Assembly: GCA_964652825.1 (NCBI GenBank)
Contig: CAZZCU010000025.1
Location: forward strand, 1 to 31,727
DNA: 31,727 bases
Direction of reading: 5' to 3'
DNA from: CAZZCU01 sp964652825
GTDB taxonomy: Bacteria; Bdellovibrionota_B; Oligoflexia; Oligoflexales; CAZZCU01
The position numbers and the translations under genes are program-made. The notes below the pieces were generated by a model. That model worked only from the letters and a program-made list of their open reading frames with translations, was not told the origin of the DNA and searched no databases. Shown piece after piece: positions 25,180 to 31,727 of this stretch. The number at the start of each line of letters is the position of its first letter. Position 1 is the stretch's first letter.

Positions 25180-25698
25180 ATGCAAGAAAAAGGCTTTTCC
25201 TTAGTTGAGCTCATGGCGACCGTCGGAATTATTGCCATGCTTACCTCCATGGCAACGACCGGTTATCGCACCTATGTAATTCGAGCTCGACAGACGGAAG
25301 CACAACTCAACGTTCGTTTTATTGAAACCTTGATAACGACCCATCATGCCACCGTTGCGGACACAAGCAGCTCTGGTAGCGCGCCTTTGGATGACCCTTA
25401 TTGGGACCTCACGGGACATCCATCGTGCAATATCGACAATTCCCTAGGATTTCGCATTCCAAACTGCAAAGCTGCTCGTTATGGTTATGCTGCCGACCTG
25501 ACCAATAGTACCGCTTACGCTTTTGAAAAAATCGCACCTAGACGCTCTATTTTTACCGGTTGTTCGTCGACAACTGGCACCGATCTTTGGATCAAAAGTG
25601 CGAATGGGGAGCTACGTAATGTCAGCGGCTATTTTGGTAGTATGCTTTATCCCTGGTCGATGATTGATACCGTGCCACCCTTCCACAAGTGCTTATAA
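25180..25698 (+). CDS. Type IV pilin-like protein
   Basis: The start ATG 25180 gives a short leader MQEKG, then a class III signal with cleavage before Phe and Glu5 in place (FSLVELMATVGIIAML), followed by a hydrophobic helix. 172 residues in total. The mature head has several cysteines (PSCN, PNCKA, TGCSS and the near-terminal KCL) that may form the disulphide loop usual for type IVa pilins. It could be a major or minor pilin. ATG 25147 would give a 16-residue leader and is less likely. It is not in a pilin cluster; the retraction ATPase is 11.5 kb away. Confidence 0.85.
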   Translation: MQEKGFSLVELMATVGIIAMLTSMATTGYRTYVIRARQTEAQLNVRFIETLITTHHATVADTSSSGSAPLDDPYWDLTGHPSCNIDNSLGFRIPNCKAARYGYAADLTNSTAYAFEKIAPRRSIFTGCSSTTGTDLWIKSANGELRNVSGYFGSMLYPWSMIDTVPPFHKCL

Positions 25699-25703
25699 TC
25701 ACG

Positions 25704-25724
25704 CCTGTCAAATTTTTTGACAGG
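25704..25724 (+). terminator. Hairpin after the pilin gene
   Basis: An 8-bp stem CCTGTCAA / TTGACAGG with loop ATTTT starts six bases past the pilin stop codon. There is no uridine run after it, so termination would be inefficient or the hairpin may stabilise the pilin transcript. Confidence 0.5.
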
Positions 25725-25813
25725 TCGTTCCTTCGCATCCACCCTACCACCGCGCCGAAATCGATAGATTAGAAATTTATCACTATTTACACATACTTAA
25801 GTCAGTTCCTGAC

Positions 25814-25830
25814 CTGGCATGCACCTTGCT
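25814..25830 (+). promoter_or_regulatory. Sigma-54 (-24/-12) promoter of lipoprotein-OMP operon
   Basis: CTGGCATGCACCTTGCT matches the RpoN consensus YTGGCACGRNNNTTGCW except at two weakly conserved positions, with GG and GC separated by ten bases. Transcription would start near 25842, 36 bases before the lipoprotein ATG. The rest of the 180-base gap after the pilin hairpin shows no comparable sigma-70 promoter. Confidence 0.65.
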
Positions 25831-25877
25831 CATCTTACTTATGTATCTGTTTATCATGAACCCCGGCTGAGGCTGAG

Positions 25878-27641
25878 ATGAAGACGTTGGCCCCCAAACT
25901 GATGCTGATTGCTGCGCTTGCGGTGACGTTGGTCGCCTGCAAAACCAATTCGCAGAAAAAAGCACAGGCGCGTCCGAATCAACCGTTACGGGTCGTGACT
26001 TTCGACGAAAATCCTTTTGCCGGCACGCGCGGTAACGTAGCCACACAATTCGCGCGCAATCTGTCGTCAATGACGGTCAATACCCTGGACAAAGAACGCT
26101 TGTGGGCAAACGCACATTGCCAATGCACGCCGCGTTTCACCGGCAACTATTTGAGCCAATTATCCCTGGCGCGCGGTGTTCTGCCACAACCGCTGGTACC
26201 ATCGGTGCGCGAGCAAATCCGCAACGATCCAAAACTCAAAATCCTCATGGGTCTGCCGGCTGGTCCGCTGCAAAATATTGGCAACGCGCTGGCAGGATTG
26301 TTCGTTAACGACACCAAGATCGCCGATCTTATCCGCCTTGGCGTTGCCGATAAAATCAATCGCTCCACGCCTGGCGGCTCGCGCATCGAAAGCCATGTGA
26401 AATTCCGTTTTGATGGCTTCCCCTCGCCCACCGGTGTCGGTAGCGCGCATGCCAGTCATCCCAAGGTTTTCGACATTGATTCGCAAGCCTCGCGCTGGGC
26501 GTTGATCATGGGCTTGCCGAATATGTGGACGGCGGAAGCACCAGTGGCTTTTGGTGATCATGGTTTGCAGCTATTGCACACGGCGCAAATGATGGCCGAG
26601 TGGCAATACATGTTTGGTCTCGAAAAATCAGCGCGTGGTCTTGCCTATGGCGGCATGACGTTTGATCCGCGCGAAGGTCTAGCCGGCAAACTCGCGGCTT
26701 TTGATCCGCGCGTCAATACGCAAGGTCATCGCATCATTTCCGGTTCCTATATCATCTCTTATCCCGACTCGGGCCAACTGGATTTAGCGACGAACGTCGA
26801 GGAAAGATGGCAACGCAACGCCGCAAAAATCAGTCTGGATGAGCAAGCCCGTTTATGGACCAGTGCAGCGATGGCACTGCATCGCTTGCGCCCCAAAAAC
26901 CGTATGAATGTTGGTGCGCTGTTCAATCACTTCGGTATGTTCCCAAATGATGCTCATCAGCTGGCTCTGGTGTTTTTGCCGGGTCTGGAAGTCCTGCTCG
27001 ACGGTATGATCATCGACGAAGAAGCGATGCTGGTGCGGCAATACGCTAAAACCAAAGAAACCTCCGGTCCGGAAGCCACACAACCTGCGGACCTGCTGAC
27101 GCTGGCGCGTCTCGCGCGCGCGATCAATTTGTGGGTGGAACAAACTCGTGATCTTGGCGATCTCGGCCTTGATGCGGCAACCGCCAACAAGCTCCGTACC
27201 GGTCACGCGGATTTTACCAAAGTCGTTCAGCTGGCAATTCAAACCATACTTGCCAATCACGTACGCGACTCGGGCGTGAAAAACCGACTCGGTAGTATCG
27301 CTATGGTACGTTCACCTCAGGACTACGGTCAGCCCGAGGCCGCTGTGGTTGCCGAAACCCTGGCAACTCTAGCCGCCGCCGAGCAGGCTTCGATGTCGAG
27401 CCCGATCCTAAAGCAAAGAATCGTTGGCCTCTATCATTGGTATGTCGCGGAGTATCTTGCTGATATTCCGAGCGGACGTCTGCAATCATCGCTATCACCA
27501 CAAGCGGTTTTATGGACCTACAAAGCCATGCAGATGCTGGCCAAGTATCCACAAAGCGTCCATCGTGCTGTCTGGCTCAATGATCTCAACACGCAATTAA
27601 AAACAGCGATCGACAGCTGGGACAAAGGAGGCATCCAATGA
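25878..27641 (+). CDS. Unknown lipoprotein, first gene of OMP operon
   Basis: Not recognised. 587 residues; lipobox LVAC with Cys21 followed by Lys, so outer-membrane sorting is likely. After a short linker (KTNSQKKAQARPNQ) the mature protein is largely helical, with a Cys pair at CQC near residue 80, and stretches such as KVFDIDSQASRWALIMGLPNMW and NVGALFNHFGMFPNDAHQLALVFLPG. There is no known enzymatic motif. GAGG lies five bases before ATG 25878. The stop overlaps the next start (ATGA), and the downstream gene encodes a beta-barrel protein, so the two probably form a lipoprotein-barrel complex (inference). Controlled by a sigma-54 box. Confidence 0.8.
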   Translation: MKTLAPKLMLIAALAVTLVACKTNSQKKAQARPNQPLRVVTFDENPFAGTRGNVATQFARNLSSMTVNTLDKERLWANAHCQCTPRFTGNYLSQLSLARGVLPQPLVPSVREQIRNDPKLKILMGLPAGPLQNIGNALAGLFVNDTKIADLIRLGVADKINRSTPGGSRIESHVKFRFDGFPSPTGVGSAHASHPKVFDIDSQASRWALIMGLPNMWTAEAPVAFGDHGLQLLHTAQMMAEWQYMFGLEKSARGLAYGGMTFDPREGLAGKLAAFDPRVNTQGHRIISGSYIISYPDSGQLDLATNVEERWQRNAAKISLDEQARLWTSAAMALHRLRPKNRMNVGALFNHFGMFPNDAHQLALVFLPGLEVLLDGMIIDEEAMLVRQYAKTKETSGPEATQPADLLTLARLARAINLWVEQTRDLGDLGLDAATANKLRTGHADFTKVVQLAIQTILANHVRDSGVKNRLGSIAMVRSPQDYGQPEAAVVAETLATLAAAEQASMSSPILKQRIVGLYHWYVAEYLADIPSGRLQSSLSPQAVLWTYKAMQMLAKYPQSVHRAVWLNDLNTQLKTAIDSWDKGGIQ

Positions 27642-29035
27642 TAACGCTGCCTCGTTTGTTCCATTTACTGGTTTGGCGAGTCGTCATTGTCGCAATATTA
27701 TTGCTGGCTACCGCAATGATGCTGGCATCCAGAGCCGCCGCTCAAGGCGCGGATTTATTGCCGGTTGGTATCGGCGCCATTCAAATGGGTTATCGCGGTT
27801 TTGCGCCACAAACTCATACTTATAACGCTGCCGGCAAACGCGAATTACTGGGCGCGCCGCTGTCGAGTCAATTCAACGGCCAAAATCTGCTAGAGGGCAA
27901 AGGTGGTGCCGACTTACAACGCCTGGCGCGGGAACTGCAAAAATTTGACAGCTACTCTCAATCATCAGACTCACTGATCAACAAGCTTGATCTTGGTAAA
28001 ATGGAAGGCGATGTACGCGCTAACATTTCGGCGAAGTTTTTTGGTGTCGCTTATGGTCTGAGTCGCCGTATCAATTTATTCTTTGCCGCACCCTGGGTCG
28101 AAGCCGAGGTAAACACTGAGCTGAATTTTGCCGGTCTGAACAATGCGCAGCAAATCAAGAAAGATCTCGGCGCGGTGGCATTTGACGAATTGAAAGTCGG
28201 CCTGGATCGAGCGAGTGCCATCAACACCGCGCAAATCAAACAATCGATCGAGTCATTTGGTTACGCACCACTGGATCACTGGGAATACAAAGGTTTTGGC
28301 GATCTGATGCTGGGTACGAACTTTGGCGAACAGATACGCGTTAACCGCTATACCAACTACCATTACATGCTGACCACAACGGCGACGTTGCCAACCGGCT
28401 ACACCGACGATCCGGATGTTTTAACTGACGTTGGCATCGGCACCGGTTATTACGGCATCGAAAATAAATTCACGCCGCGCCTCGAATTATTTCAGAGAAT
28501 GTCATTCGGGGGCTGGGTCGCGTACAAATATAACTTCCCAACGCTTGTTGATCGTCGCGTCCCGGAAGCCGAAGAAGCTCTGGTCGATTCGAGCCGCAAA
28601 TTTCAGGTCGATTATACGCCTGGCGCTGATTACAGCGTCGGCATCGACACGCGCTTTCGTTACGGTACTTTGATCGGCGCCTACCGACTTGGTTACAAAG
28701 AACACGCTAAAGATGTTTACGATGGTCCCATCGAGGGTAATTACGAATTATTGGCGGCTGCATCGCACATGCGTCAGGCCTATCACGAGGTCGCGGCGGG
28801 TTTTGACACCGCCAAAGCCTATCAACGGAAAAAATTCCCCGTACCGATGATCATCAATGCCAGCGCGCATCTACCGATCAAAGCTTACAACAGCCAGGAC
28901 GAACGTTATTACGAACTATCGTTTACAACGTTTTTTGCGACTCCGGCCGCGAAGATCGACTCGGAAAAGTCACAACGCCAGCAGGCGGCGGCAAAGAAGA
29001 AATCCAAGAAGTCGCTGCGGCAGATTGCTCACTAG
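27638..29035 (+). CDS. Outer-membrane beta-barrel protein with basic tail
   Basis: Not recognised. 465 residues. ATG 27638 overlaps the lipoprotein stop codon and has a strong AGGAGG six bases upstream. A long signal peptide (cleavage after AAA near 35) is followed by a helical segment (~85-125), then amphipathic beta-strands typical of an outer-membrane barrel (for example YHYMLTTTATLPTGYTDD), with the beta-signal YYELSFTTFF at about 424-433. Thirty-two residues follow, mostly Lys/Arg/Gln (QQAAAKKKSKKSLRQ). This tail is encoded in DNA that overlaps the opposing DAHP synthase gene by 113 bases. Likely partner of the lipoprotein; transport or channel function is open. Confidence 0.8.
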   Translation: MITLPRLFHLLVWRVVIVAILLLATAMMLASRAAAQGADLLPVGIGAIQMGYRGFAPQTHTYNAAGKRELLGAPLSSQFNGQNLLEGKGGADLQRLARELQKFDSYSQSSDSLINKLDLGKMEGDVRANISAKFFGVAYGLSRRINLFFAAPWVEAEVNTELNFAGLNNAQQIKKDLGAVAFDELKVGLDRASAINTAQIKQSIESFGYAPLDHWEYKGFGDLMLGTNFGEQIRVNRYTNYHYMLTTTATLPTGYTDDPDVLTDVGIGTGYYGIENKFTPRLELFQRMSFGGWVAYKYNFPTLVDRRVPEAEEALVDSSRKFQVDYTPGADYSVGIDTRFRYGTLIGAYRLGYKEHAKDVYDGPIEGNYELLAAASHMRQAYHEVAAGFDTAKAYQRKKFPVPMIINASAHLPIKAYNSQDERYYELSFTTFFATPAAKIDSEKSQRQQAAAKKKSKKSLRQIAH

Positions 29036-30260
29036 CAGCACCGACAACCCGCTGCTGCGGATACCGCTCACACAAATTCGCAATAGTATGCGCGATATCA
29101 ATCGCCTGACCGCGGTTTAAGCGCGGATCGCAATAAGTCTGATAGTTGCGCAGCAAATCACCGGCTGCAACCCCATCACGACCACCGAGACATTCCGTCA
29201 CATCCTCGCCAGTCATTTCCAGATGCACACCGGCCAAAATCGAGCCGTGTTCATGATGCGCTTTGAATGTTACGTCCAGTTCACGAATAACATCATCGCA
29301 ACTGCGTGTTTTAATATTGTCGACTGTCTTGATCAAGTTGCCATGCATAGGATCAACAAACCACACAACCGCCAAGCCGGCTTGCTGTACTGCCGGAATT
29401 AAACGCGACAAGACCTCGGCAGCAGCGGCACAACCCAAGCGCGTGATCAGCACGACTTTGCCGGCAAGATTCTGCGGATTGAGAATGCGCACCAGCGCAA
29501 GAACTTCCGTCGGCGTGGCGGCGGCGCTGATTTTGACACCGATAGGATTGGCAATGCCGCGGAAATATTCAACGTGAGCTTCATTGAGCGCGCGCGTGCG
29601 ATCGCCCAGCCATAACATATGCGCGCCGCTGTTGTAAAAACACTCGTGCTCGCTGTCCCACCTGGTCATCACTTGCTCGTAATTAAGCAACAGACCTTCA
29701 TGCGAGCTATAAATCGGCATGCTGTCATTGTACTGGCGCATCCAGCTGTCGATAAAATTACGTGTCAACGCGCTAAAGTGATAACTCAAGCGTAAACGCT
29801 CGGGATCGGGCACACGTGCTTCGCTGGTGGCATTGAAGGAATGAATATTGTCACCACGAAAACAAGGAATGCTGATGCCGTTTACTTGTTCGTGATCAGC
29901 CGAACGCGGCTTGGCATATTGCCCGGCGATGCGTCCGATTTGCACGATCTCACGCTGATCGCCGGCACTGATAATCTGTGACATCCGCTGCAATAGCTGC
30001 AATTTGCGCGCGATGGCCTCGGGCGTACAATCGACAAAACGCTCGGCGCAATCACCACCTTGCAGCACCAAAGCCTGTCCGGCCCCAGCCAGGGCCAACT
30101 GCTGGCGGAGCGTGAAGATATCACGCAAGCGCACCAATGGCGGTAACCTACTGATATCAGAAAGAATATCGCCGAGTAACTGGTTATCTTCGTACTGTGG
30201 CTGTTGGCGAGCCGGCAGCTGCCGCCAGGTTCCCGGGGTCCATGTATTATGAATCGTCAT
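28923..30260 (-). CDS. Class II 3-deoxy-7-phosphoheptulonate synthase
   Basis: This enzyme condenses phosphoenolpyruvate and erythrose 4-phosphate, the first step of the shikimate pathway. Metal ligands of the class II (AroA-II) type are present: Cys71 in QGGDCAERF, His306 in DPMHGN, Glu348 in HLEMTGEDVTE and Asp378 in CDPRLN. The conserved core ends near residue 400; the last ~45 residues (GAASEQSAAATSWISS onward) have no family counterpart and coincide with the overlap with the opposing OMP gene. ATG 30260. No other aro genes adjoin. The N-terminus starts WTPGTWRQLPARQQP as usual. Confidence 0.94.
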   Translation of the reverse strand: MTIHNTWTPGTWRQLPARQQPQYEDNQLLGDILSDISRLPPLVRLRDIFTLRQQLALAGAGQALVLQGGDCAERFVDCTPEAIARKLQLLQRMSQIISAGDQREIVQIGRIAGQYAKPRSADHEQVNGISIPCFRGDNIHSFNATSEARVPDPERLRLSYHFSALTRNFIDSWMRQYNDSMPIYSSHEGLLLNYEQVMTRWDSEHECFYNSGAHMLWLGDRTRALNEAHVEYFRGIANPIGVKISAAATPTEVLALVRILNPQNLAGKVVLITRLGCAAAAEVLSRLIPAVQQAGLAVVWFVDPMHGNLIKTVDNIKTRSCDDVIRELDVTFKAHHEHGSILAGVHLEMTGEDVTECLGGRDGVAAGDLLRNYQTYCDPRLNRGQAIDIAHTIANLCERYPQQRVVGAASEQSAAATSWISSLPPPAGVVTFPSRSSRPESQKTL

Positions 30261-30328
30261 AGCAATTTTATTTACAAATAAAGGATTTTTTTATATCTAC
30301 AAGGCGCTTTAATAAAGATTTTAATAAT

Positions 30329-31402
30329 ATGCGTCAACCTTTTCTATCATTGAATCCGCTGGATTTCCAGCAGCTCCTGCAGACGTGGGAGTGCCCGACG
30401 TTTCGCGTCAAGCAACTGACCACCTGGGTTTTTCAACAACGCTGCTTCGCGCTGGAAAAAATGCTCAACCTGCCGCAGGCTTTACGCGAGCAGCTCAACG
30501 AGCATTTGAGTTGGGAGTTGCCGGCGATCATCAGTCGCGTCGACGCCGCCGATGGCACCACCAAGCTTCTACTACGCAGCGAAGCCGGACATCCCATGGA
30601 AACCGTGATCATGCGTTACGCCGAACGCACCACGATCTGCGTATCGTCACAAGTCGGCTGTAAGTTGGCGTGCAGTTTTTGTCAGACCGGCAAATTGGGA
30701 TTCATCCGTCATCTCAGCAAAGCCGATATCCTCGGCCAATACGCGCAGGCGGAAACACTCGTTCAAGCCGAGGGCCGGCGTGTTTCGCACGTGGTATTTA
30801 TGGGCATGGGCGAACCATTTGATAATTTTGAGAACAGCGTTGGCGCCGCCAATACATTAATTTCGCCAGAGGGTTTTGGTTTATCGGCGCGACACGTGAC
30901 ACTGTCGACGTCCGGCATCGTACCCAAAATTCGCGAACTCGCCGATCTGTCGCGAGCAGCGCTGGCGATTTCGCTGCATGCGGCCACCGATGAACTACGC
31001 ACCGAATTGATGCCCATCAACAAACGCTATCCGCTCGCCGACCTGAAAGCCGCCCTACGCGAGTATCAGCAAAAAACTGGAGCGAAACTCACCATCGAGT
31101 ACATCATGATCCGCGGCAAAAACTGTGACATCAAGCATGCCAAGGCGCTGGTGAATTACCTGCACGGCTTGCGCTGCAAAGTGAATCTGATTCCTTTTAA
31201 CGCACACCCCGGCATGCCTTTCGAGCGCCCCAGCGATGACGAGATTCGTGCGTTTCAGGTGTATTTAGCCAAACGTTCGTTTGCCGCGCCCGTGCGTTAC
31301 AGCCGCGGTCTGGATATCTCCGCCGCCTGCGGTCAATTGGCGGCCAAACAACTCGGGAATCTTCATCAAAGCCCCAGCCGCGCCAGCGCTTTGCCACAAT
31401 AG
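30329..31402 (+). CDS. rlmN: Radical-SAM rRNA/tRNA methyltransferase, RlmN family
   Basis: RlmN methylates C2 of adenosine 2503 in 23S rRNA and A37 of some tRNAs. The radical-SAM cluster cysteines are Cys111, Cys115 and Cys118 (GCKLACSFC), GMGEP follows at 159-163, and the methyl-carrying cysteine is Cys334 in SAACGQL. 357 residues. Differences from common RlmN are the CQTGKLGFIRHLS loop in place of CSTG..GF.RNL, so a paralogue with a shifted target is possible. The upstream gap (30261-30328) is AT-rich and serves both divergent genes. Confidence 0.9.
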   Translation: MRQPFLSLNPLDFQQLLQTWECPTFRVKQLTTWVFQQRCFALEKMLNLPQALREQLNEHLSWELPAIISRVDAADGTTKLLLRSEAGHPMETVIMRYAERTTICVSSQVGCKLACSFCQTGKLGFIRHLSKADILGQYAQAETLVQAEGRRVSHVVFMGMGEPFDNFENSVGAANTLISPEGFGLSARHVTLSTSGIVPKIRELADLSRAALAISLHAATDELRTELMPINKRYPLADLKAALREYQQKTGAKLTIEYIMIRGKNCDIKHAKALVNYLHGLRCKVNLIPFNAHPGMPFERPSDDEIRAFQVYLAKRSFAAPVRYSRGLDISAACGQLAAKQLGNLHQSPSRASALPQ

Positions 31403-31416
31403 TGGATATGCCCATC

Positions 31417-31445
31417 GTCATTCTGAGTCGAAGGCGAAGGATCTC
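31417..31445. repeat. Half copy of the dispersed repeat
   Basis: GTCATTCTGAG at the left and CGAAGGATCTC (31435-31445) at the right match one arm of the 4305-4375 palindrome with a few changes. It fills the short gap between the convergent rlmN and PSP1-type genes. Confidence 0.65.
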
Positions 31446-31448
31446 TAC

Positions 31449-31727
31449 CTAGTCATCATTGAGTTTATTCAATTCATTGAGATCAATATCCTGACCCCAA
31501 TCACCGGCGTCATCACCACCAGCGCCGGCGCCTTTTTCCACGATTTCGATTTCGGTGACTTTGGCATTCACTTGTTGACCGGTATCGGTTTCTAGAATCA
31601 CCACCTGATTTAATAAATCCGACTTGATAACGTCGCCGAAGATACCTTCGATGGTGCGAACACGCGAGCCGCGTCCCGGCATACGCCGCCGCAACTCGGT
31701 GTAGGTATCATTTTCATAAGTCAGGCA
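31449..31727 (-). CDS. PSP1-type protein, C-terminal part (5' end outside window)
   Basis: The frame is open to the right window edge and the TTG at 31694 is internal. The visible 92 residues start CLTYENDTYTELRRRMPGRG and continue RVRTIEGIFGDVIKSDLLNQVVI, which is the conserved end of PSP1-domain proteins (RicT/YaaT group in Bacillus, a partner in RNA processing); similar proteins occur in some Gram-negatives. The end is an acidic tail with GAGAGGDDAGDWG. The PSP1 role here is inference from this end only. Confidence 0.7.
   Translation of the reverse strand, partial: CLTYENDTYTELRRRMPGRGSRVRTIEGIFGDVIKSDLLNQVVILETDTGQQVNAKVTEIEIVEKGAGAGGDDAGDWGQDIDLNELNKLNDD

Overview
The window comes from a Gram-negative bacterium with roughly even base composition and tightly packed genes on both strands. 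Three probable lipoproteins, two outer-membrane beta-barrel candidates, a type IV pilin, a PilT/PilU-type ATPase and signal peptidase I all point to a diderm with pili. A PSP1-type protein at the right edge, a class II DAHP synthase and an adenosine-kinase-like PfkB enzyme would fit Bdellovibrionota/Oligoflexia or another deep-branching proteobacterial lineage, but that placement is an inference with low confidence. I see no tRNA, rRNA, CRISPR array, integrase or intact insertion sequence.

Left part (1-9.7 kb): a neutral ceramidase lipoprotein and a secreted subtilisin-like protease (both minus strand) are separated by a strong hairpin. Next come a stand-alone left-handed beta-helix protein flanked by a perfect 32-bp inverted repeat, two small unknown genes, signal peptidase I (lepB), a small secreted protein, an adenosine-kinase-like sugar kinase, and an overlapping pair of unrecognised genes (a membrane protein and a soluble protein).

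Middle part (9.7-21.5 kb): pgsA and nadB are divergent. They are followed by a small exported protein, a pilT/pilU ATPase, a von Willebrand factor A lipoprotein, recA behind an EI24/CysZ-like membrane protein, a secreted unknown protein, a DUF4286-like protein overlapping an aldose epimerase, and a beta-barrel protein with a very long charged C-terminal tail.

Right part (21.5-31.7 kb): a small membrane protein and an M17 leucyl aminopeptidase, a 2Fe-2S ferredoxin overlapping endonuclease III (nth), a Maf-type nucleotide pyrophosphatase, a type IV pilin-like protein, an unrecognised lipoprotein/outer-membrane-protein operon, class II DAHP synthase, an RlmN-family methyltransferase, and the C-terminal part of a PSP1-type protein cut by the window end.

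The most interesting pattern is in the envelope genes. Sequences matching the sigma-54 -24/-12 promoter (GG-N10-GC with TTGC) lie upstream of the lipoprotein/OMP operon (very good match), the long-tailed beta-barrel gene (very good match), the EI24-recA pair (good core) and the VWA lipoprotein (weaker). Both beta-barrel proteins carry a tail beyond the normal C-terminal beta-signal. This suggests a sigma-54-controlled envelope module containing a so far unrecognised lipoprotein/barrel pair. A second theme is compaction at convergent gene ends: the OMP and DAHP synthase genes overlap by 113 bp, exactly across the non-conserved tails of both proteins; nth and maf overlap by 44 bp; and the terminator of the long-tailed barrel gene lies inside the coding end of the opposing epimerase gene.
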